The notes under the pieces are model-generated. The model saw only the letters and a program-made list of their open reading frames with translations, had not been told where the DNA came from and ran no database searches. This document shows positions 1 to 7,681 of a stretch of DNA of 22,070 bases, in pieces. Each line of letters opens with the position of its first letter. Within the stretch, counting starts at the first letter, position 1. The stretch covers positions 62,962 to 85,031 of the forward strand of contig FR896051.1 in assembly GCA_000435475.1 (NCBI GenBank), written 5' to 3'. The stretch comes from Cryptobacterium sp. CAG:338. Lineage in GTDB: Bacteria; Actinomycetota; Coriobacteriia; Coriobacteriales; Eggerthellaceae. The translations under genes were made by a program, and so were the position numbers.

Positions 1-168
1 AATAGTTTCCAGCCCTTTTTACTGCAATACTTCAAAGCTTGTAATCTCTAACCCTAAGGCATCACAAATCAGTGCATTAGCAAGACACAAAAGGCGCCCA
101 CTCCCTACCGAGCCTAAACTTACAAACTATTGATACTCAACACAGGTTGATCCCTGTTGCTGTAGATC

Positions 169-978
169 CTAGTTGTTCTCTGGGTTTACCGGACGTCGAT
201 AATTCGGTTCGACCGTTAACAAGCGAGGACCATCTTCAGTAATTGCGATCGTTTTTTCAAAATGAGCAGAAGGCTTGCCATCACGCGTTACTACTAACCA
301 GCCATCGCTCATAACCTTAGTGCGGTATGTACCGATGTTGATCATAGGTTCAATCGCAATTACCATACCAGGCTCAAGCTTCATACCATGATGTTTACGA
401 CCATAGTTAGGTACATTTGGTTCCTCGTGCATATTGCGACCAACGCCGTGACCTACATATTCGCGCACTACCCCATAACCAGCCTTCTCGGCAATTTCTT
501 GAATAGCGTGTCCGATATCGCCTAGATGATTTCCAGGACGCGCCGCCTCGATGCCTGCCCACATGCACTGCTCAGTCACCTCAAGCAGGCGCTGCTTCTC
601 GGGGGAGATTTTACCCACAGGGAAGGTCCAAGCATTGTCGCCTACCCAACCACCAACGATCGCGCCCGTATCAACAGAAAGAATATCGCCTTCTTGCAAG
701 ATGACATTTTTTGACGGAATACCATGAACAATCTGCTCGTTTATGGAAGCGCAGATAGACCCCGGAAAGCCACCGTAGCCCTTAAACGCAGGGATACCTC
801 CCTCCATGCGAATAAGCATTTCCGCCAGATGATCTAGCTCTTCAGTGGAAACACCTGGCTGCACACGCGCCCCCACCTCGCGTAAAACTTTTGCAGATAG
901 GCGACCCGCTTCTGCCATCTCCTCAATCTCTTGAGGACTTTTCAAAATTACCCCATTGCGGGATCTTCCAAGACTCAT
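169..978 (-). CDS. map: Type I methionine aminopeptidase
   Basis: Removes the initiator methionine from nascent proteins in the cytoplasm, using a dinuclear metal centre. The 269-residue product has the complete pita-bread fold. Metal ligands expected from the E. coli enzyme are all visible: D103 in SVDTG, D114 in VGDNAW, H177 in GHGVG, E210 in AIEP and E241 in HFEKT. The substrate-binding histidines H85 (IVHGIP) and H184 (MHEEP) are also present. It has no N-terminal zinc-finger or SH3-binding extension, so it is a plain bacterial form of usual length. The ATG start is supported by an AAGAGGG ribosome site about 8 bases upstream. In many bacteria map sits beside adk/secY in the ribosomal protein cluster; here it stands alone and diverges from a CapA-like gene across 124 bases. 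Function is secure from motifs. Confidence 0.97.
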   Translation of the reverse strand: MSLGRSRNGVILKSPQEIEEMAEAGRLSAKVLREVGARVQPGVSTEELDHLAEMLIRMEGGIPAFKGYGGFPGSICASINEQIVHGIPSKNVILQEGDILSVDTGAIVGGWVGDNAWTFPVGKISPEKQRLLEVTEQCMWAGIEAARPGNHLGDIGHAIQEIAEKAGYGVVREYVGHGVGRNMHEEPNVPNYGRKHHGMKLEPGMVIAIEPMINIGTYRTKVMSDGWLVVTRDGKPSAHFEKTIAITEDGPRLLTVEPNYRRPVNPENN

Positions 979-1102
979 TTGTTTAACCCTCTTTCTTATC
1001 TTTCGAGGCTAGAATACACCCTCTACCAAATATGCGAAAGCAGAAACACGTATTGCCTGCTCTAGGTTATGATGTGTCCATACATTTTATACGAGGAGAA
1101 CC

Positions 1103-2875
1103 ATGGAAAATAAAACCCCGCGACATCGCCACACCCCATCGGATCCCCGCGCACAGCAGCGCAATGTCATAGATGGAAGGCCAGTCCCTAGACGTCGCTC
1201 ATCAAGTCCTGCCTCATCGGCATCGGATGGATACTTCGATAGATCTCGCATTTCAGCAGACGACGCTGCTCATGTGTCAAGAAACAGCACTCAAAAGCCC
1301 TACCAGCCTAACCCAGATCCCTCCAGGCAAATGCCAAGCTGGGCACAGCAGCAAATGCCCCGCGGCACACGAGCAAATCAGTCGCGACAAGGAACGCGCC
1401 GTCAACAACGACCAAATTATCGGCAAAGCGAACCCTCACGTCTTCAACGAGAGCAGGTTGGGGAATATCATGAACCGTTCGTAGAGCAACCAAGTAAATC
1501 ATTTGCAGCTCAGGAACCCCTTCAAAACCAGCCTTCCTGGTATGACCCCAATCGCACAAATAGTTCTCGAACCCCCCGTGCAACGCTTGATACCAGCCTC
1601 GAAAACCCTCGCTGGTACTCTCGCAATGAAAACGACGTATACGTAGGCGGTCGTCGGTCTTTTGGCGGGCATGCCGGCGCAGGTGCTAGAGCAGCAGGAC
1701 GTGGCGGAAATTTCAGCGCTTCGGGTTCTCGCACCAGATCAAGACTGCCTTTCGTTATTGGCGGTGGCGTAGTTGTCCTTATTCTTCTTATCGTACTGAT
1801 CGTTAATGTTGTTAATGCACTCACTGCTCCACAGCAACCTGCGCAAGAAGAAACGCTTCCTGTCTCAGAAAGTGCCCCTACTTCAACCTCATTCACTATC
1901 TCTTTTGCAGGCGACTGCACTTTGGGAACTGATTCAAGCTTTGACCCATCAACAAGCTTCACTGCGGTCTACAACGACGCAGAAGATCCCTCATATTTCA
2001 TGAAAAACGTTGCCGACATTTTTGGATCCGATGATTACACCGTAGTGAATATGGAAGGAACGCTTACTGAATCCACCGAACGACAAGACAAAACGTTTGC
2101 CTTCAAGGGTCCAGCAGAATATACCGACATCCTTAAATCTGGCAACATCGAAGCAGCATCTCTGGCCAATAATCACTCGCACGATTACGGCGACCAGAGC
2201 TACAACGACACTATTTCTGCACTCGATAGCGCAGGAATCGTAAACTTTGGCTATGATCGCATTGCTTATGTAGAGGTCAAAGGAGTAAAAGTCGCCCTTA
2301 TTGGTACCTACATGCTTGCCGAGGGATTAGACATTAAAGACGAAATGGTAGCAAACATTAACGCTGCTAAAAACGAAGGCGCTCAGGTCATAATAGTATT
2401 CACCCATTGGGGTATTGAAAAGGAAACTGTTCCTGGTGCCGATCAAGTTGAACTAGGTCATGCTGCCATTGATGCGGGCGCTACGATAGTAGTTGGATCA
2501 CATCCTCACGTCATTCAGGGCTACGAAAAATACAATGATCGCTATATCGTATATAGCCTTGGTAATTTCTGCTTTGGCGGCAACAAAAACCCTAGCGACA
2601 AAGATTGCATGATTTTCCAGCAAACCTTTACGGTAACGGGTAATGATGTAGCAACCGATGATGCAATTAATGTCATTCCCTGTTCAATTTCTTCCTCTTC
2701 GAGCAGCAACAATTACCAGCCCACCCCTGCTGAAGGAGATGAAGCAGAGCGAATTCTTGCAAAGATAGAAGAAAGCAATTCGAGCATTGCTTCGGTATCC
2801 GCTGAAGTTTCGGGCAGCAGCTCTTCGGAAGATTCTTCGAATGGCGGTAGCAACGCTAACGAGGCGAATGCTTAA
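1103..2875 (+). CDS. CapA-family (PGA_cap) membrane-anchored metallophosphoesterase-like protein
   Basis: A type II membrane protein in three parts. Residues 1-214 are low complexity, rich in Arg, Gln, Ser and Pro, and probably disordered in the cytoplasm. Residues 215-240 are one transmembrane helix. Residues about 262-530 form an extracytoplasmic CapA domain with the family motifs FAGDCTLG (268-275), VNMEGTL (315-321), LANNHSHDYG (354-363), THWG (434-437), SHPHV (466-470) and YSLGNF (484-489). These are the metal-binding residues of the calcineurin-like fold. The last 60 residues are a Ser/Gly/Asn-rich tail. CapA (PgsA) proteins act in poly-gamma-glutamate synthesis, but no capB, capC or capE is here, so the substrate is unknown. 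The start follows GAGGAG at 1093-1098. The stop overlaps the next start (TAATG), so it is probably cotranscribed with mtnA. Confidence 0.88.
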   Translation: MENKTPRHRHTPSDPRAQQRNVIDGRPVPRRRSSSPASSASDGYFDRSRISADDAAHVSRNSTQKPYQPNPDPSRQMPSWAQQQMPRGTRANQSRQGTRRQQRPNYRQSEPSRLQREQVGEYHEPFVEQPSKSFAAQEPLQNQPSWYDPNRTNSSRTPRATLDTSLENPRWYSRNENDVYVGGRRSFGGHAGAGARAAGRGGNFSASGSRTRSRLPFVIGGGVVVLILLIVLIVNVVNALTAPQQPAQEETLPVSESAPTSTSFTISFAGDCTLGTDSSFDPSTSFTAVYNDAEDPSYFMKNVADIFGSDDYTVVNMEGTLTESTERQDKTFAFKGPAEYTDILKSGNIEAASLANNHSHDYGDQSYNDTISALDSAGIVNFGYDRIAYVEVKGVKVALIGTYMLAEGLDIKDEMVANINAAKNEGAQVIIVFTHWGIEKETVPGADQVELGHAAIDAGATIVVGSHPHVIQGYEKYNDRYIVYSLGNFCFGGNKNPSDKDCMIFQQTFTVTGNDVATDDAINVIPCSISSSSSSNNYQPTPAEGDEAERILAKIEESNSSIASVSAEVSGSSSSEDSSNGGSNANEANA

Positions 2876-3987
2876 TGAGCTCTGATAAACCGCGCCAAGA
2901 AAGCCAAGGGTCGCCTTACCAGCAAAACCAAGACCCGTTTGGCGTCCTTGGCAACCTACCTCGCACTATCGAAATTGCAGAAGATGGATCTCTGGCTCGC
3001 ATTATCGACCAAACCAAACTCCCTTATGAATTGACTTTTATTGACATCACCCAATGGGAACGCATGGTAGAGGCTATCAAACGCCTCGAAATAAGGGGCG
3101 CGCCAGCGCTTGGCATAGCAGGCGCTGCTGCTCTTTGCCTTTTTGCTGCAAATCAATGCAAATCCTCCTGCGTAAATTCCTTCATAGATGAGCTCTCAAA
3201 CGTAAGTGATGCAATTGCGACTGCTCGACCTACTGCTGTCAATCTTTCTTGGGGAGTTCGACGCGCCCAGAATGCTGCTTACCTTGCCGCCAACAAACCT
3301 GCGTCAACTATAGATTCAATTAAACAAGCCCTTGTGCAGGAAGTACATGCTATTCGCGACGAAGACGAAATCGCGTGTCGAGCAATCGGCAGCTATGGGG
3401 CAAGTCTTTTTTCTTACCCAAGTAATGTGCTAACACACTGCAATGCCGGATCGTTAGCAACTGCCTATTACGGCACTGCTCTTGGAGTAATCTACCGCGC
3501 CTTTACTCAAGGCAATATAAAATGTGTCTACGCCGATGAAACACGCCCAGTCGGACAAGGTGCACGCCTTACCGCTTGGGAACTTGCTCAAGCAGGAATA
3601 CCCATTACTCTCATCTGTGACAATATGGCAGCAAGTCTTATGGCACAAAACAAAATTGATGCTGTAATTGTTGGCGCAGACCGCATTTGTGCAAACGGAG
3701 ATACTGCAAACAAAATTGGGACATACAACCTTGCTGTCTTGGCGTCATATCATCATGTTCCCTTTTATGTTGCGGCACCTACTTCAACGTTCGACTGGAA
3801 TTTGTCGGAAGGGAAAGATATCGAAATTGAGCAGCGCGACTCCGGCGAAGTACTTGCTAAGCCCATCGGAGGTGTCGAGGTCTTCAATCCTGCATTCGAC
3901 GTTACTCCTGCAAGCTTGATCACTTCATTTGTAACCGAAAAAGGTATCGTTAAACCAACTGATTTAGATTTGCTCTCACGCAACTGA
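2875..3987 (+). CDS. mtnA: S-methyl-5-thioribose-1-phosphate isomerase
   Basis: Converts 5-methylthioribose-1-phosphate to methylthioribulose-1-phosphate in methionine salvage. It belongs to the eIF-2B alpha/MtnA family. The 370-residue length is normal, with an extra polar N-terminus of about 28 residues. Motifs: RGAPALGIAGA (74-84), NLSWGVRRA (123-131), THCNAGSLAT (187-196) with catalytic Cys189, ADETRPVGQGARLTAWEL (220-237), DNMAASLM (249-256) and VGADRICANGDTANKIGTYN (266-285) with catalytic Asp269. The catalytic Cys/Asp pair separates MtnA from inactive eIF-2B relatives and from ribose-1,5-bisphosphate isomerase, though the latter is similar. No other salvage gene (mtnN, mtnK, mtnP, mtnB) is in the window. 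The one-base overlap with the CapA-like gene implies translational coupling; GAGG at 2861-2864 can serve as its ribosome site. Confidence 0.93.
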   Translation: MSSDKPRQESQGSPYQQNQDPFGVLGNLPRTIEIAEDGSLARIIDQTKLPYELTFIDITQWERMVEAIKRLEIRGAPALGIAGAAALCLFAANQCKSSCVNSFIDELSNVSDAIATARPTAVNLSWGVRRAQNAAYLAANKPASTIDSIKQALVQEVHAIRDEDEIACRAIGSYGASLFSYPSNVLTHCNAGSLATAYYGTALGVIYRAFTQGNIKCVYADETRPVGQGARLTAWELAQAGIPITLICDNMAASLMAQNKIDAVIVGADRICANGDTANKIGTYNLAVLASYHHVPFYVAAPTSTFDWNLSEGKDIEIEQRDSGEVLAKPIGGVEVFNPAFDVTPASLITSFVTEKGIVKPTDLDLLSRN

Positions 3988-4144
3988 AGATGCACTGAGA
4001 TAAATCCACTGGATTCGGCACGCCTTCATACAGGTAGAGAAATACCGCGCTAAATCCACAAAGTTACTGCAAAAAAAGCAAGTCGGTGCAGAAAATCAAC
4101 GCTCGTGCACGATATACTTAAACCAATCGGCTCTTTAATATCAA

Positions 4145-4187
4145 AAAGCGCCACTTTTCCTAGCCTTAGTTACAAAAGTGACGCTTT
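4145..4187. repeat. Long imperfect inverted repeat in the mtnA-SDR gap
   Basis: AAAGCGCCACTTTT (4145-4158) pairs with AAAAGTGACGCTTT (4174-4187) with one mismatch and a 15-base loop; ATC/GAT outside it adds three pairs across a two-base bulge. No T-run follows on either strand, so it is a poor intrinsic terminator and may be an operator or RNA element. The whole gap 3988-4298 holds no gene. It also contains a small palindrome, AATCCA-C-TGGATT (4003-4015), and a nine-base direct repeat TAAATCCAC at 4001 and 4051. Confidence 0.5.
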
Positions 4188-4286
4188 GATACCCTACGCA
4201 AAACGAGTCACCTTAAAACGAACGACCAGAGCGCACAACCGTCGTTTTCTGCACCCACTTGCGCAATTTGACAAAGTTTACCAACT

Positions 4287-4292
4287 GAAAGG
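4287..4292 (+). promoter_or_regulatory. Ribosome binding site that decides the SDR start
   Basis: GAAAGG ends directly against the ATG at 4293 but lies six bases before the ATG at 4299. The second ATG is therefore the likely start of the downstream dehydrogenase, two codons shorter than the longest frame. Confidence 0.7.
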
Positions 4293-4298
4293 ATGCTC

Positions 4299-5159
4299 AT
4301 GGAAACCACTAATCACACCTCAGCTCCCGTCTGGTTTATCACAGGTGCAAGTCGCGGATTTGGAAGTGAATTTGCTCGTGTAGCGCTTGAGCACGGTTGC
4401 AAAGTTGCCGCAACAGCACGAAAACCAGAAGCGGTTACGCAAACGCTCGGCGAACACGAAAATCTCCTTCCGATTGCACTAGATGTTACCAATCAAGAGC
4501 AAATCGACGATGCGGTTAAAAAAGCAATCGATGCCTATGGACGCATTGACGTACTGGTTAATAATGCGGGATATGGTATTTTTGGCGCGTTAGAAGAGAT
4601 TAACGATGCTGAAACGCGAGCCATTTTTGACACCAACGTATTTGGTGCTATGAACGTCACACGCGCAGTATTGCCGCACATGCGATCTCAAAAATCAGGA
4701 AGAATCGTTATGTTGGGATCTGCTGCAAGCTTAGCCTGTGATCCAGGTGGCGCCCTCTATGACACCACTAAAGCAGCACTCGCTTCACTCAGTAACGTCC
4801 TAAGCCTTGAGATGAAGCCTTTCGGGATTCAAAGCATGGTTATTGCCCCTGGCATGTTCCGAACCAATTTCTTTGATGGATCATCCATCCAACGTCCTAC
4901 AAGCCCCATGTCCGTCTACGACAACACGCCCGCCCGCGGAGCGGAAGATTATTGCCTAAGCAACAATTACCAACAACACGGCGATCCCGCAAAAGCAGCC
5001 GAACTTGTGTATCAAGTGGTATCTTCCCCTGAACCGATGCCAGCATGGCTCCCTCTCGGCAAAGATGCAGTAAAGAAATACGAGAAGACACTCACTCGCA
5101 TGATCGAGGCTCTGCAACCCTACAAAGAGGCAGCATCAGATTTATTTGTCGAAGAATAA
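4299..5159 (+). CDS. Classical short-chain dehydrogenase/reductase
   Basis: NAD(P)(H)-dependent oxidoreductase of the classical SDR family, 286 residues from the start at 4299. It shows the cofactor glycine motif TGASRGFG (16-23), Arg41 at the end of the second strand (suggesting NADP preference), LDV (61-63), NNAG (88-91), catalytic Ser141 and the YDTTK pair Tyr154/Lys158, then IAPG (182-185). The C-terminal tail of about 90 residues beyond the fold core is typical of the longer SDR oxidoreductases with retinol-dehydrogenase-like annotation. The substrate is not deducible. It stands alone: 311 bases from mtnA and convergent with the YjbR gene. A hairpin at 5168-5193 could end its transcript. 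It is not closely similar to the SDR at 20139-20930. Confidence 0.9.
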   Translation: METTNHTSAPVWFITGASRGFGSEFARVALEHGCKVAATARKPEAVTQTLGEHENLLPIALDVTNQEQIDDAVKKAIDAYGRIDVLVNNAGYGIFGALEEINDAETRAIFDTNVFGAMNVTRAVLPHMRSQKSGRIVMLGSAASLACDPGGALYDTTKAALASLSNVLSLEMKPFGIQSMVIAPGMFRTNFFDGSSIQRPTSPMSVYDNTPARGAEDYCLSNNYQQHGDPAKAAELVYQVVSSPEPMPAWLPLGKDAVKKYEKTLTRMIEALQPYKEAASDLFVEE

Positions 5160-5167
5160 TAGCAACA

Positions 5168-5193
5168 TTGCTGCCATTTCCAATTGGTAGCAA
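5168..5193 (+). terminator. Possible terminator hairpin after the SDR gene
   Basis: TTGCTGCCA (5168-5176) pairs with TGGTAGCAA (5185-5193), with one G-U pair and an 8-base loop, nine bases after the stop codon. No strong T-run follows, so termination is only plausible. Confidence 0.35.
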
Positions 5194-5292
5194 TGAACTT
5201 ATTTGCGAAAACGTGCCACAAAAGACGCATCATCGCCTTCCTGTGACACTATTCAACCCTGCCCTAAATGAGTGGTTCCAACTGCCAAAACG

Positions 5293-5327
5293 CAGGGAAT
5301 AAGACTCATTTTCCATGTTATTCCCTG
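5293..5327 (-). terminator. Hairpin between convergent SDR and YjbR genes
   Basis: Perfect 10-base stem CAGGGAATAA (5293-5302) with TTATTCCCTG (5318-5327) and a 15-base loop. On the minus strand it begins eight bases after the YjbR stop codon and is followed by CGTTTTGG. This fits a weak intrinsic terminator for the minus-strand operon, perhaps working in both directions. Confidence 0.5.
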
Positions 5328-5335
5328 AAATGCAA

Positions 5336-5722
5336 TTAAAACCCCGCAATAATTGAATCCTTTACTTTTTTCGTCAATTTCGAGAACACAAGAGCATAAC
5401 TTTTGTCACACAAATCAAGCACAAGGCTATCGGGAACATCTGATTCGAGATCAATCGAGATCCATGTTCTTCCATCGGAATAGTACCCAGGAAGAATATC
5501 TTCGGGAAACTCATTGCGCAATTCGACGATGCGTTCAGGATTGCATTTAAGCGAAAGAAGATGACGCCCCGCATAAGGGGCTTTCGCGTTTGGGGCAGCT
5601 ACAAATTCGCAAGCAAATTGCTTTTCACCAACCCAATAAACCATCCAACCCCATTTTTCGTGAAATTCTTTTCTTGCGCCTGGATGCGAGAGTAAGCGCT
5701 CATTGATCTTTTGGAAATTCAT
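5336..5722 (-). CDS. MmcQ/YjbR family protein (DUF419)
   Basis: Small 128-residue protein of the MmcQ/YjbR family, a double-wing fold with a CyaY-like topology annotated as DNA-binding, though its biochemical role is not established. Family landmarks: PGARKEF near residues 14-20, LSLKCNPE (56-63), PGYYSDGRTWISIDL (78-92) and SYALVFSKLTKK (108-119). The open frame runs 50 codons further upstream, but that part is not family-like and overlaps the preceding gene; the ATG at 5722 gives the usual family length. A GAGG lies about 11 bases upstream. It starts 13 bases after the stop of the degenerate GyrI-like gene and shares its LexA-box promoter, so it may be induced by DNA damage. Confidence 0.85.
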   Translation of the reverse strand: MNFQKINERLLSHPGARKEFHEKWGWMVYWVGEKQFACEFVAAPNAKAPYAGRHLLSLKCNPERIVELRNEFPEDILPGYYSDGRTWISIDLESDVPDSLVLDLCDKSYALVFSKLTKKVKDSIIAGF

Positions 5723-5735
5723 GGCACTGCAAACC

Positions 5736-5966
5736 TCAAACAATAGGATGACGAATAACCGTCTTGATATTTTCTGGTTTAGTACGTCTTGGATCACTAA
5801 GATATATTTCAAAAAGCTCAAGCGCTTGCTGATAGAAACCCCCATTCTGGTTGGGATCGCCAGTGCCCGCAACCGCTACAAAATTCATTGCAGGAACCTC
5901 AATCAAACTTGGCTTTGCTTTAGGAAGGTACAGATCTTTGTATTCTTTTTTGAAATCGTAAGCCAT
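5736..5966 (-). pseudogene. GyrI-like small-molecule-binding protein with internal in-frame deletion
   Basis: A 76-residue frame that joins the two ends of a normally about 210-residue GyrI-like protein (COG4832 type). Residues 1-48, from MAYDFKKEYKDLYLPKAKPS through GTGDPNQNGG, match the family N-terminus. Residues about 51-76, EIYLSDPRRTKPENIKTVIR and the following HPIV, match the family C-terminus. About 135 central residues, which hold most of the ligand-binding SOUL/GyrI fold, are missing, with the junction near ALELF-EIYL. The frame is intact and has an excellent ribosome site (GGGAGGA) and promoter, so a short peptide may still be made. It is likely non-functional as a ligand-binding domain. 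The family comparison is from memory, not from a search. It leads the operon with the YjbR gene. Confidence 0.8.
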
Positions 5967-5997
5967 TATTCCTCCCTACAAAAAATCCTGTTCAGCA

Positions 5998-6027
5998 ATT
6001 ATATCAGAACATTTGTTCGCATCATAA
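5998..6027 (-). promoter_or_regulatory. Promoter of the GyrI-like/YjbR operon
   Basis: On the minus strand a perfect TATAAT (-10) lies at 5998-6003, and a weak -35 (TTATGA, 6022-6027) sits 18 bases further upstream. The predicted start near 5990 leaves a leader of about 25 bases before the ATG at 5966. Confidence 0.65.
6006..6019 (-). promoter_or_regulatory. Candidate LexA (SOS) box
   Basis: The minus strand reads CGAACAAATGTTCT, matching the Gram-positive LexA/DinR consensus CGAACRNRYGTTYG at all but the last base. The core GAAC-N4-GTTC is perfect. It lies directly between the -10 and -35 elements, the classic repressor position. Confidence 0.65.
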
Positions 6028-6058
6028 TTACTTATCTGCCATCTCGTTAGGCTTTTAC

Positions 6059-7678
6059 TTAGTCAATCCACTTCAATACAACATAGACAAATAATCCATC
6101 CAAGACAAAAACCACCACAGCGAGCACAATAAAAGAGCAGTCTAAAATCGCTACAAGAGAAGAGACCCCTCCAAAAAGAAATGCCGCCCACTCATAACCA
6201 ATCTTTCTCTGACGACCATAAGGGATATTTACAAAATCAAATACACAACAAACCGCAATACCAAACAGGATCAAAGGAGAGAGAAAAACAACACTTCCTA
6301 AGTCAGTCATATTCCCAAACGAACTAATCATATTCCCAAAAAGCTCAAGAATAATTGAATCTTGAGAAAAGACGAAGATAGCAGACAAAGCAATAATCTG
6401 TACTACGAACGAAACCGTTAATCCTGGAATGGTATTTAGTAAAAACAACGAAAAAGTATTGAAAGGTAACTTGTCCCGCACAATCCTTAACTTCATGTCG
6501 TCCGCAAAGGGACGAGCGATCTCTCTTATTGAACGAGCTGAATTCTGGAGAATAAACAACCAAGCGAGAATGAATAACGGAACCGGATTAATTGCTAATA
6601 CATATGCCCCGAAAGGCGAAATTATTCCCCCTGCTGCAGCGAGTAAAGCCCACCCCTCACGTTGTCTTACAACCGAAAGAGCCGATCGCGCAAGAATCGT
6701 CATACGGTTTTCTATTTTTGGAAGTTCCAAAATTGGCTTCCTGCGCATAAGATTTCGGCGGCGTTTTTCTTCTTTTATGAAATCGCCCCCAAAAGAAGCA
6801 GCAAGCGACATAGCTGTCAGGGCATCATATTTTACTCCAACCATAATCGAGGACTCTTGAGCAATAGCTGAAGCATTAGCTCGCGTTCCTAGAACTAGCA
6901 CGAGAGTCGCTTCCAAAACACAAAGAAATCCTCCAATAACACACAGAAGCAGAGAATTGAAAAGTTGCGACATCAGAAAGTCGGGGCTTCTCCAAATCAA
7001 GAGTACTATTCCCACACAGGTTATCAGGATACATGTTTTGACCAATCCGCTAACAAGTGGGTTCTCAAACAGCAAGCCAGATGATTGGAAATGGCGCCTT
7101 GTGGTTCTTTTATTAATAACGCGTAGTGAACCAATAACCCAAGAAAACCCTACCGACACAGCACACATTATGGAAATACTAATCATCACTAAGGTAGCTA
7201 CCAAATTTGCACCTGAAGCAACACAAGCTGTCCCGACAAGAAATCCCAATAAACCTCCAACGATAAGAGCTTTCATCACATCTGCGATGAACCCAGAAAG
7301 AAAAACAAAGCCAAGAGAAATTGAGCTGGTCACCAAATAAGCAATATCAGCAGGAGAATAGAAAAACGGTCCGGTTCGAACTGATTTTAGACTCAATGCG
7401 CACAACAGTAACACAAGCATTGAAACAACAATTCTCAAAACAAAAACAGACACTGAAGGTGTCATAGAGAAGAATATGCTTTCGATATAAACAAGAGTCA
7501 TTTGCCAAAGCAACACACAAGCAACCGACACAAGAAGGAAAGCATAAAGCTGATACATTCGATCTGTGACAGAGGTATCTTGATATAAGTTTGAACCCGT
7601 CAATGAAAAAAGACGAACAGTACTTTCCTTTAATCGTTTAGCTTGTTTCTTTGCAAGCAAAGATGCCTCATGAATCAC
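6059..7678 (-). CDS. ABC exporter membrane subunit (multi-spanning, putative)
   Basis: A 539-residue integral membrane protein with about 12 hydrophobic helices. They lie roughly at residues 43-66, 78-97, 113-133, 135-152, 160-185, 213-229, 243-264, 345-378 (probably two), 408-437, 463-483 and 497-535 (two). A basic cytoplasmic segment with KEEKRRRNLMRRKP lies near 303-315. It begins with GTG, three bases after the stop of the ATPase gene, with AGGGG at 7687-7691 inside that gene as ribosome site, so the two are translationally linked. The pairing and topology indicate the permease of an ABC exporter; length and layout recall the 'putative ABC exporter' family of Firmicutes, but I cannot confirm this. 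The cargo is unknown. I see no terminator in the 92 bases before the next minus-strand gene. Confidence 0.75.
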   Translation of the reverse strand: MIHEASLLAKKQAKRLKESTVRLFSLTGSNLYQDTSVTDRMYQLYAFLLVSVACVLLWQMTLVYIESIFFSMTPSVSVFVLRIVVSMLVLLLCALSLKSVRTGPFFYSPADIAYLVTSSISLGFVFLSGFIADVMKALIVGGLLGFLVGTACVASGANLVATLVMISISIMCAVSVGFSWVIGSLRVINKRTTRRHFQSSGLLFENPLVSGLVKTCILITCVGIVLLIWRSPDFLMSQLFNSLLLCVIGGFLCVLEATLVLVLGTRANASAIAQESSIMVGVKYDALTAMSLAASFGGDFIKEEKRRRNLMRRKPILELPKIENRMTILARSALSVVRQREGWALLAAAGGIISPFGAYVLAINPVPLFILAWLFILQNSARSIREIARPFADDMKLRIVRDKLPFNTFSLFLLNTIPGLTVSFVVQIIALSAIFVFSQDSIILELFGNMISSFGNMTDLGSVVFLSPLILFGIAVCCVFDFVNIPYGRQRKIGYEWAAFLFGGVSSLVAILDCSFIVLAVVVFVLDGLFVYVVLKWID

Positions 7679-7681
7679 GAT

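Noticed and set aside
138..160. Hairpin CAACACAGG/CCTGTTG as a terminator for map
   Set aside because: The stem is short and interrupted and no T-run follows on the minus strand; 1-168 otherwise shows nothing I can support.
4105..4383. 92-codon plus-strand frame in the mtnA-SDR gap
   Set aside because: It runs through the inverted repeat and into the SDR gene in another frame, and its translation has no protein-like composition or ribosome site.
5336..5872. Longer 178-residue form of the YjbR protein
   Set aside because: The extra 50 N-terminal residues overlap the preceding gene and do not fit the family; the ATG at 5722 gives the normal length.
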